Source: Choanephora cucurbitarum (lineage: Eukaryota > Mucoromycota > Mucoromycetes > Mucorales > Choanephoraceae). From it: a DNA stretch of 64,000 nucleotides. The position numbers and the translations under genes were made by a program. Location: NCBI GenBank assembly GCA_025331435.1, contig JAIWNI010000040.1:1-64000 (forward strand), read 5' to 3'. Numbering within the stretch: position 1 is the stretch's first letter; the number at the start of each line of letters is the position of its first letter. The notes below the pieces were generated by a model. The model did no database searches and was not told the origin of the DNA. It was given only the letters and a program-made list of their open reading frames with translations. Of this stretch, positions 55,726-64,000 are shown in pieces.

Positions 55726-56796
55726 ATGAAAATTCCACAGAGCAACAAAGATAAAGAGAATCAAAATTCGAGACTTCGAAACATTATCTGCTGCGTAACA
55801 GAAAACGACCAGAACATAAGCATATTTAGGCCAGACCCTTTATCCTGGATACCTCGTCATCACGTCCATTCATACAAGAACGACATGAGCTGGCATCTGC
55901 TTCGGATCACGCAAAAGCTCAATTTGGAGTGCTGGAGAATTGTTGTGGATATTTTACTTGCTCAAAAATCCGAATTTATCTTTTCACTTGTCTATCAGCT
56001 CTCGTCTGTTTATTGCGAAAGTGTCTTACCTTTTCTTTCAATAACTGACGTTACGTACAATCATCTTGAAGCAATAGCAAGCATATATAGCACAAACATT
56101 ATGCTTTATAGACCTAATTATATACCTCAGTATCTCAGAGTTCGTGTTCATCATCTTAGCTTGTTTATGAGCTCTAGAAAGACGCTTAAGACATTACTAG
56201 TTTATTCACAGCCAATCGAGTGCCTATATAGCCTTGACTTTCATTTTCAGCTAGACTCCCTAAGAGATCTACGCCATCAGGAGCAGATACAAGGTTTCTT
56301 TGACTTGAGTCGATGTATCATCAGCTTTCAAGATTTTGACAAGCCTTTTAATGTCCAGGCTAATATTGATTTACTGAATGGTGATCAACAAGACTATCTT
56401 GTTCAGTTTCGACAAAAATTCAACAGTAATCAATCTAAATGCATGAAATCCAAACTCTTTGTTTCATTATGGTGCGAATTTGACAATCCGTGTCAAGTGC
56501 CTGAAAATTGGTGGCCAAATGACAGTAAAAGCCCCATTCCGATTGATGATTTTTTACTGCTACTCATAAAAGTATCTACAACACATGTGAGTATTGTCAT
56601 CATTATCTACAAGCAGGAATATTATTGCATTTGCCAAGAGGACCTGAATGATTGTATGGACTTTATAATCTGCGAAGTTACTGAAGACGGTCAGCTTATA
56701 GTACCTGAGCTTCACAAAGAGGCTTTTGATACTCTTTATAAAAGACGATCATTAAGCAGCCTTGCCCATTTAGGCAAGAACTTACTTGTGTATTAG
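55726..56796 (+). CDS. Uncharacterised intronless 356-residue protein
   Basis: A single uninterrupted frame with an ATG start and a balanced, protein-like composition (aromatic-rich, with segments such as WHLLRITQKLNLECWRIVVD and FVSLWCEFDNPCQVPENWWP). It has no signal peptide and no clear membrane segment apart from a hydrophobic strand around residues 284–298. I recognise no domain. It is intronless, while most neighbours have several introns. It could be a lineage-specific gene or a captured or retroposed gene. The frame length makes chance unlikely. Confidence 0.65.
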   Translation: MKIPQSNKDKENQNSRLRNIICCVTENDQNISIFRPDPLSWIPRHHVHSYKNDMSWHLLRITQKLNLECWRIVVDILLAQKSEFIFSLVYQLSSVYCESVLPFLSITDVTYNHLEAIASIYSTNIMLYRPNYIPQYLRVRVHHLSLFMSSRKTLKTLLVYSQPIECLYSLDFHFQLDSLRDLRHQEQIQGFFDLSRCIISFQDFDKPFNVQANIDLLNGDQQDYLVQFRQKFNSNQSKCMKSKLFVSLWCEFDNPCQVPENWWPNDSKSPIPIDDFLLLLIKVSTTHVSIVIIIYKQEYYCICQEDLNDCMDFIICEVTEDGQLIVPELHKEAFDTLYKRRSLSSLAHLGKNLLVY

Positions 56797-57370
56797 TCAA
56801 ATCAATAAAAGACAGTATTTCTCGAAAAGAACCTTTATCTGAAAAAAATAGATAATTCTTATTTACTGGAGAGAAAAAATGTCAATGCAATTACATTGTC
56901 AAAACTGAAACATCTCTCTTAGCCTGATTCAATAAGAGCGAGTTTTGATCGCTTATATGATTTATCAATGTAAAAAGAGCTAAAACTGATGTCCTTCAGG
57001 ATCAATCCATCCATTCCAACAACAAGCTTCTTTTGACAACTTTGTCGTTTTCTGTAGCACAGATACAATTCTTCTTTTTTCTTTAGCTTTTGGCAATATA
57101 CTTATACTATACAAAGACCTTTAGTTCTTGTAACTTCGAATGATTAACATTAAGAGGTTTCACTTAGATATAATCAAGTGAAGGCTCTTTAAGTGGATAT
57201 CGCTGTGTAGCCTATTCTATATTTGAAATGCAGCTAACGCATTTGTGTACCCTTCAAAGTTTAAATTAGACAATTGCTTATCGATCCTTGTAGCAATGAA
57301 TGCCATCAATTGGTACAACTTTTTTTCACACAGAAAACTAGTTCAAATAAAGCGCCATTTCATCTAGCCA
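56797..57370. other. Intergenic upstream of ureG
   Basis: AT-rich, no coding signal. One CTTATCG word near 57279 could be read as a reversed GATA-factor core, which would fit nitrogen control of a urease gene. A single short match is not evidence on its own. Confidence 0.3.
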
Positions 57371-57410
57371 TCTTATTTTCTTTTTTCTCTCTCTCTCTCT
57401 TTTCTCATAC
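57371..57410 (+). promoter_or_regulatory. CT-repeat tract upstream of ureG
   Basis: A T/C-rich run containing about seven CT dinucleotides ends about 16–20 nt before the ATG at 57426. It matches the tracts before other genes in the window and probably belongs to the core promoter or 5' leader. Confidence 0.4.
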
Positions 57411-57425
57411 ATTTAAAGAACAAAC

Positions 57426-58649
57426 ATGACTGATACCTGTCGTTTCGAAGAACATCCTTCATCAAGTGCTCCTTCTGCTCATGATCATGGCGACGGACAT
57501 GTACATAGCCATGGTGGACATGATGCTCATGGTCACGGACATACCCACGAACAGATGGATTCTCCTGGATTATATCAAGAACGTCCTAAAGCTATATATG
57601 ATAACCGTGACTGGTCCGAAAGAGCATTCACTGTTGGTATTGGGGGGTAAGTAAATACACAGAGTATGCGGGTAACAGAGAACAAAAGACTGAGATTATG
57701 GCTAGCCCTGTTGGCTCAGGCAAAACTGCATTGATGTTGGCATTATGTCAACGTCTTCGCGATAAGTATTCCCTTGCTGCTGTGACCAACGATATTTTTA
57801 CAAAAGAAGATACCGAATTTTTGATCCGCAATGCTGCTTTACCAACTGATCGTATTGCTGCTATTGAAACTGGTGGTTGTCCTCACGCTGTAAGTGTGTG
57901 TTGTTTTTTATACCTCTTTTCTTTCTCTAAAACGCGTTTGGTTCTAATTTTTATTTTTAAAAGGCAATTCGGTAATTTAATCTGACAAGTTAAGAATCTT
58001 CAAACTAATGTATAGGCTATAGTGAAGATGTTTCTGCCAACCTCAATGCTTTAGAAACCCTCCACAGCAAATTTGACACACAACTATTGCTTATTGAATC
58101 TGGTGGTGATAACCTTGCCGCCAACTATAGGTAGGGTTTGAATGTAATCGGTTTATATCAATCTTTTAACTTTTTTTGTGTAGCCGAGAACTAGGTAACT
58201 TCCGTTATCTTATCAAAGCCCTTTTTTTTTCTTGTCTAACCTTTCAGGTAAATTTTAGCTGACTATATCATCTATGTTATTGATGTTGCTGGTGGAGACA
58301 AAGTGCCTAGAAAAGGCGGTAAGTCTTTATTGATTTACCCCCCTAGAAACATATCCTTATTGTTTATGAAAATAGGTCCTGGTATTACTCAAAGTGATTT
58401 ACTGATCATCAACAAGACAGATTTGGCCCCTATTGTGGGTGCAGATCTTGATGTAATGGCCCGTGATGCTAAGAAAATGAGGTGAGCGAGGAAAAAAAAT
58501 TAATGTGTTCAGAATACTAATGGAATCATGGCAGAGGTGATGGACCAACTGTATTTGCTCAAGTAAAGAACGGTGTTGGTATGGACGAGATCATCTCACT
58601 TATTTTGGGTGAATGGCGCCAAAGTGGTGCGGCCAAAGAGTCTTTGTAA
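57426..58649 (+). CDS. ureG: Urease accessory protein UreG (nickel-delivery GTPase), with a frame problem at exon 2/3
   Basis: Exons are 57426–57646, 57706–57889, 58016–58130, 58184–58194, 58259–58318, 58376–58481 and 58535–58649. UreG hydrolyses GTP to load nickel into apo-urease with UreD/UreF. The N-terminus is His-rich ([14 protein letters not shown]), a metal-binding tail. The P-loop is GPVGSGKT, and the conserved Cys-Pro-His metal motif ends exon 2. Later come [47 protein letters not shown] and a C-terminus of normal length. The fourth exon is only 11 nt. The strong donor at 57890 joined to the acceptor at 58015 gives the wrong frame downstream (one base short in the expected AIREDVSAN). 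A weaker donor (GTGTTG, about 57897) with the acceptor at 58022 would keep frame. Confidence 0.88.
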
Positions 58650-58759
58650 TTCTGATGACCTATGTTTAAATGACCAACAAAAAACATGTCACATTTTGAC
58701 AATAAACAAACTACTTGCTTCGGTAATCATATTTTGCGTGCAGCCAACACATCACTTCT

Positions 58760-59570
58760 TGCACAAAAGAATGCTGTCTTATTTCTGAAACCAGTGTTAG
58801 AGCGACTGATGGTTCTTGAGAAAGCAGGAAGAATTTATTGGAAGAGCAAAGTCATTATCCCAGAAATGGCAATAGGCAAAGCAGGCAGTTTGTCATATCC
58901 ACTTACACGGGCATTCAAGGTTCAAGCAGTAGAATGCGTTTTTTTTTATCTCTATACATTGTTTCGTCTTTCACTTGTATGAGATGAGGTTTGTGGAAGC
59001 AATAGACACAGGCTTGTGATGTGTTATTTTTGTTGGTAATGCTGACTGCTGTGAAGTGGGCATGGCTATCCTGTTTTCAAGTGCCATCAAAGCGCAAATG
59101 CTTTTGACTCTGGGGCCAACATCCATATCTTTATCACCAATCATTATAACTAACTACTTCTCGGGTGGCCACTGTTCTGCCTCCTGCTTGCCTTTTGAAT
59201 CCACAATTACCTTAGGGTTCAATCAAAGACGTTCTCGAGAACAGGCATAATTTTCTGATTTCTTCATAAACATTTATCTTTTTATATCATCCATATGCAT
59301 CTTGAAACTCTATTAGAAGCTTCTAGTTATCATGCAAACATTCGTACGCATTCCGAATATCTTCTTCGTTCTTGACAGCAATGAGATCTTGGCGCTATAA
59401 CGCTGTTTCTGCTTCAAAGGCTTATGGATTATTTTTCGCCAGCAACGCTAGCTCGTGTTTGTAATTAAGTCTTCTACTAGCAAAATCAACATCTTCAACT
59501 GAGGCTGCCTTTGCTTCAGTCAAAGCAGCAGATCAGTTGTGGAGCTTCAAGTGGTACAGGTACTGATTCT
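58760..59570 (-). pseudogene. Transposon-like gene remnant with cysteine-rich segment
   Basis: Minus-strand pieces in three frames read as protein. About 59440–59570 gives ASVEDVDFASRRLNYKHEL and LIAVKNEEDIRNAYECLHDN, with stops between. About 59020–59240 gives VIVDSKGKQEAEQWPPEK, a stop, then LVIMIGDKDMDVGPRVKSI. About 58800–59010 gives QACVYCFHKPHL and, after a frame change, RVSGYDKLPALPIAISGIM. The order and the CxxC-H pattern resemble the C-terminal part of repeat-family proteins seen in Mucorales, but I cannot name the family. It lies between ureG and the TrpRS gene and is clearly not intact. Confidence 0.4.
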
Positions 59571-59682
59571 GACATTTTTACAATGCCGTTAGATTCTTCC
59601 CTGCTGCTGATGACTTTCGGACTCTAAATAAATAATAAAACTTTTCTGCTCTCTTTTTTTTTTCTTAGCAAATCTTACAGTA

Positions 59683-60837
59683 ATGCATACCTTAATAAAG
59701 GTAACAAGCTAGGCATGTTCTACCTTAAATATCCTCTCTCATCCGTTTAGAAACTAGCGCTCATTAACGAACCAAGCTGCAAAGAAAGCCCATAGAGTGT
59801 TTTCGGGCATTCAACCCACAGGCACACCTCATCTCGGCAACTACCTAGGCGCTTTGGCTAACTGGGCACGTCTTCAGGAAGCCGACCCTATTACAGGCGA
59901 AATTCCTCTAAATTATTACAGTATTGTTGACCTTCATGCGATAACCATGCCTCAAAAACCAGACACTTTACGACAGGCCAAGTTGGAAGTAGCCGCTACA
60001 CTTTTAGCGTGTGGGGTAGATCCGAAGCGATCGGTCTTGTTTGAGCAAAGTCGAGTTCGATCGCATACTGAACTGGCTTGGATATTCAATTGTATTACGC
60101 CTGTTGGATGGTTGGGACGTATGACACAGTGGAAAGCTAAGATGGAGAAAGGCTCTTCAGCAGGTCATGCACAATCTTTGGCAGACGAAACATTGACCTC
60201 AGGCCTAAAAATGGGCTTGTTTGATTACCCTGTGTTGCAAGCGGCCGATATCTTGTTATACAAGGGTACACATGTGCCCGTAGGAGAGGACCAAATACAG
60301 CATATTGAATTAGCTAGAGATATCGCAGGTGTCTTCAACAAAGCATTCGGTTATACTTTTCCCAAACCGAACGTAATTGTTCCTCCTGCTGCTAAGCGTG
60401 TCATGTCATTACGTGAACCAAATTCAAAAATGTCAAAGTCTGATCCCTCTGATTATTCTCGATTGAACCTGATAGACTCACCTCAACTCATCAAGTCAAA
60501 AATATCTAAGGCCACTACAGACGGTATCCGTGGCGTCACATACGATCCAGTTGAGCGCCCTGGTGTATCCAATTTATTGAGCATCTATGCCGCCATGCGC
60601 GATATAGAAATAGAAGATGCTGTGAAAGAGTGTGTAGACATAAGCAGCACTAAAGATTTCAAAGAAAGAGTGGCAGAGGCGATTATAGAGAGAATACAGC
60701 CTATTCAATCTGAATTAGTAAGATTACAGAAAGACCAAGGTTATGTTAGAAATGTTCTTGATGAAGGAGCTGAAAAAGCAAATGAGGTTGCAGAAGAAAC
60801 AATGGAGCAAGTTTATAAAGCAGTTGGTCTGAGATAG
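59683..60837 (+). CDS. MSW1: Mitochondrial tryptophanyl-tRNA synthetase
   Basis: Exon 1 (59683–59700) encodes MHTLIK. After a 57-nt intron, exon 2 (59758–60837) continues with RSLTNQAAKKAHRVFSG, together giving a short basic mitochondrial presequence and about 365 residues. Class I synthetase signatures are GIQPTGTPHLGNYLGA (HIGH equivalent HLGN) and NSKMSKSDPSDYS (KMSKS). Also present are DLHAITMP, the WIFNCITPVGWLGRMTQWK segment and YPVLQAADILLY, typical of bacterial/mitochondrial TrpRS. It charges mitochondrial tRNA-Trp. The start is chosen because the tiny first exon restores an ATG in phase; the long frame alone has none suitable upstream. Confidence 0.9.
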
Positions 60838-61062
60838 CAACTTTTACTCGTATCTGATGTGAATTGCATAAAAGTACTGATGCGAATAAAAAAAAAGCGA
60901 ACAGATATAGTCCAGCATGGAACATGATTCAAAACAGAAAAGGAAAAAGTAAAGTAAATTTTTTGTTTATTTATACAAATGAGAAGAGGAGATAAATGAG
61001 TTGCTTATATATATAGAGGAGGCTCTTCATTTTCTTTGCCCAGCATGGCTTTCTATTCAACA

Positions 61063-62772
61063 TTAGTTTCTACAAAGCGAAGCACTCAAACCATAATGAT
61101 CTACAAAAGAACGGTCATTTATAAGCATGTACTTTTGATATTGTATGTAAGGCTTAAACACAAAGGTTCACGAAACTTACCTGAAACTTGAGTGAATGGA
61201 AGAAGGAGAGATTTATCAACAAAAAATGGTTCTATAGTAACATTGCATGGTCGTATGCTTGTAGTATTATTATCTCGGTTGCCTGACCATAGTATTCGAT
61301 CAATACTCTGAACAGTCAGCAATTGATTATGGCTAGTCAAAATGGTTTCTGATGGTATAAGGGTGCCATTGTTAAGTCGGTGATAGTCACCAAATGTAAC
61401 GGGATGATAGCCAAAGGTACTGTATACAACATCAGTCAAATTAGTCAATAGCCAAGTGCTTTCGTACTGAATTTGCTTTTGATTTGATGACGTGTTGGTA
61501 ATCAAGTTGAGGTCCGTTCCTTTTCCTTTGAGGACATCCATCATCATGGTATAAGGAAGGGAACTGTTGACTGATGCTGTATCTATAGGACTACCATCAT
61601 GCACTGCAGCATCAACATTTAAGTCCCCCATCAGTAAAATGGAATGGTTGTCATTTTTGGCTGTTTGAAATATGAAATCATGCACCAATGCAAATTGGCT
61701 CAATCTAACTTTGGTATCATCAAAATTCAATTTGCCGCCGTTGTCATAAGAAGCTTGTGTGTGTGTTGTGTAGACATGGATGGAAGTTTCGTTTAACTGG
61801 ACGAGTGCATGAAGTGCCCCTTTGTAAGAAAGCCTTTCGACCCTCAGACGATCAGTTGTTTTGCACACTATGTTTTCTGTCTCTCTTTGCTACATACCAA
61901 TCTGAATGAACGCCTCGAGGAAATTCAATTATATCTGACTTTATGATAGGAAATCTTGATAGAATAAGAAGGCCACCATCACCTGCTAAATTCCAAGGAT
62001 AGTGTCTAGGAGAAGATACTTGATAGTGAAAGCCCTGCTCGAAGGCGGCAATTCTTAACTGATCAATGCGTCGATTAGCGAATGCAAAAGCTTCTTGAAT
62101 AGTGATGATATCATAGGATGGCAAAATGTTGTGTATAATATATTCCAGACGACTGTTTTTGTAATCGTTGCCATTGTTCTTGATTCCAGGAGGTCTCATG
62201 AAAATGTTTAGTGTTAGTAGTCGAGGTGTATGTGTCAAGGACTTGTCGACAAAATTGACAGGTAATGATACAGGTGAAAAGTAAACTAAGGAGAAAATGA
62301 AAAATGACAAAAGGATCATCAAGATGCTAAGGATGCACATCAGAAGGCAGGTCTTCCTTCGACTGAAACAGCAACAAATGGCTCGACGTTCACCCTTTTC
62401 GTTTTGATAATAATGAGCATTTGTCCCAAACCATGATTGAACAGCTCCGCATCGTGATTTGAAAGTAAGTAGAGAGGAGGTTGATTTCAAACCATCTGTT
62501 ATACTTTCTTCATCTTCATCTGACAAAAGGGGTTCAGACATCGAATTTCTTGAATAGGAAGTGAGAAGAGGTGCAATCTCTTGTTCATTGTGTCGACGAC
62601 CATTGGCACTTTGAGAAATTAGTAAGCCTGCATCTTCGAATCCATTATTCTCTGTGTTTGCGTCATGGGTCTCCTTGAGTGACATCTCCATTAAGAGGAG
62701 TAAATTTAACAGAAAAAAGAATGAAAGAAAAGCAAGAGAGAGAGGCTGATGATGCATTCTTCTAAAACGCAT
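61063..62772 (-). CDS. Membrane neutral-sphingomyelinase-like phosphodiesterase
   Basis: Exons are 61898–62772, 61181–61842 and 61063–61100, about 524 residues. An endonuclease/exonuclease/phosphatase fold follows a cytosolic N-terminal region and a membrane segment (about residues 147–170, LLMCILSILMILLSFFIFSL). Catalytic motifs are LLTLNIFMRPPG, ITIQEAF (metal-binding Glu), GGLLILSRFPI, HSDWVERLSYKGALHALV, ILLMGDLNVDA and the final SDHYGLSASL with the catalytic His on the tiny last exon. Family members hydrolyse sphingomyelin or inositol phosphosphingolipids to ceramide. In fungi the Isc1-type substrate is inositol phosphoceramide, so the exact substrate is open. A hydrophobic stretch near residues 12–28 may mean the true start is a later Met (residue 29 or 31). 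Confidence 0.87.
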
Positions 62773-63614
62773 ACTTCTTGCGATTTACTCCCCGATTTGA
62801 TTCAGGAAAAAGTTTTACACTTAAGCGGCCCGTTTCTCTTTGCTTACTTACAATAGAGCGATTTGGCTTTGCTTATTAAGCATGCTGCCTTAAGACAAAC
62901 AACATGTTCGAATATTCTGCAAGTTCCCATTTGACATAAACTATGTCAGGTTGCTATGTTTTAGAATGCCCTTGATGATTCAAGTAATCAGCTCATTATT
63001 TAGCATTTGCGTGTTTGATGTCATTGCTTCGAATATGCAGCACTGAAGGTCTAAATCGGAAAAACACTTTTTGACAATTCCACTCCTACGGTTACACACT
63101 GCTCTTAAATATTTCACCGAATCCGAAAGGGCAAAGCTAAAATTAGAGACTGATCTTCATTTAATAGTGTTTGCCGAAATTCAATGCTATCTTCTATTAT
63201 GTTCGTGGAAAAACTGTAGTTTAATTCGCACAGAATTGGTTCAATATCAAGTGTAGACTCTCGAATGAGCACTGCAAGAATATCCATTATTCTACAACTA
63301 GGTTTGCAAAAAAAAAAAACATAACTCATAATTTTCATCTTAATAAATCAAAGCTAGTTTTACCGTCAGGGCCTCATCTCGATTTGATGCTTAGGACTAT
63401 AAAAGCTATCTCAAATGGTTTGAATATTGTATCAAAAGATATCGGCTACCAGTTATTACATTTTGTACTAATAGGGTCTGGACAGTATGTGCTAGCAATC
63501 AGGAGTAATTGTTGTCATTCGTAACCTTATCCTCTCTTTGAACTTTGTTCATAAAAACACCATGCACTTTATCTTTATAACACTCTACAGAGTTGTATGA
63601 GGCAAACTTTAATA
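62773..63614. other. Intergenic, nothing recognised
   Basis: Upstream region of the sphingomyelinase-like gene on its left side. Two overlapping short frames on opposite strands (63071–63256, 63114–63338) are not convincing. Confidence 0.35.
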
Positions 63615-64000
63615 CTAGCAGTAGAAGATCTCTTTCTTTGGGCTCAAACGACGTTTCTTGATAGTCAAAGCACACCCATTGACCATGAGATTATCAATAG
63701 CGATCTTTGCAACTCTGAGTCCTTCAAATCGGCTGATTACACTGTATATTGCTTTGTTCAAAATCGTTTGTAAATCTTCACTATTTTATTAGGGGAAAAC
63801 CCGATTGTATTCATCATCAAGCATTTTGAATTACCTAGCTTTCTTCTCTTCTTCTTGAACAAGATCTGGCTAGTTTGTTCTTTTCTCGATTGTATCTTTT
63901 TCTTTCTTAAGCTAGTAGCAACATGTATATTTTGATGTATCTAACTCTTTTGCAGCATGTGTAGGGTACAGCTTTGATCGATGATGATTTAAAATTCGGC
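63615..64000 (-). CDS. 3' end of an unidentified gene (runs off the window)
   Basis: Three phase-compatible minus-strand exons: 63970–64000 (partial), 63835–63869 and 63615–63780, ending at a TAG (63615–63617). The joined product ends with a short acidic linker (LVQEEEKKASEDL), then LQTILNKAIYSVISRFEGL, VAKIAIDNLMVNG and a basic tail (TIKKRRLSPKKE). Intron borders are GT–AG and the frame is clean, so it is probably real. I do not recognise the family from about 76 residues. Confidence 0.45.

Overview
The window is AT-rich nuclear DNA from a filamentous fungus, most likely of the order Mucorales (Mucoromycota). The evidence is short GT–AG introns (about 50–120 nt), pyrimidine-rich tracts just upstream of start codons, remnants of Helitron, Ty3/Gypsy and Tc1/mariner-type elements, and above all a giant protein with ten β-trefoil domains. 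That architecture matches the Mucoromycota-specific Gellins, the proteins that gel protoplasm after hyphal wounding. All exon joins given here were derived by eye from reading frame, splice signals and recalled family motifs. No search was run.

Left part (1–5.4 kb): an incomplete Nup155/Nup170-like nucleoporin (-), a five-exon OPA3-like mitochondrial protein (+), a Nudix protein with a degenerate Nudix box (-), and a secretory-pathway FKBP prolyl isomerase with a C-terminal membrane anchor (-). A region of about 7 kb with no supportable gene follows.

Centre (12.6–30.0 kb): one 17-exon gene predicted to encode about 5,415 residues. It has ten β-trefoil domains, then a helical region, then six apparently identical tandem 1,182-bp units (365 codons each, each containing the same 87-nt intron), then further helical repeats and a haloacid-dehalogenase-like C-terminal domain. 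All 16 introns are phase 1, so the gene looks built for in-frame duplication and for change in repeat number.

Mobile-element belt (30–53 kb): a decayed Mucoromycota-type multi-exon gene with an in-frame stop, a diverged Helitron fragment beside a longer broken Helitron, a four-exon xylose-reductase-like aldo-keto reductase, a short palindromic MITE with TA flanks, another decayed gene, a tRNA-Leu(CAA), and a young Ty3/Gypsy retrotransposon whose 5' LTR starts 8 bp upstream of the tRNA. That element shows a Gag/Pol overlap with a correctly framed -1 slippery heptamer, and carries its integrase in a separate downstream ORF.

Right part (53–64 kb): branched-chain 2-oxo acid dehydrogenase E2 (-), an intronless orphan (+), the urease accessory GTPase UreG (+; with an 11-nt micro-exon and a frame problem at its Cys-Pro-His motif), a transposon-like remnant (-), mitochondrial tryptophanyl-tRNA synthetase (+), a membrane neutral-sphingomyelinase-like phosphodiesterase (-), and the 3' end of an unidentified gene (-).
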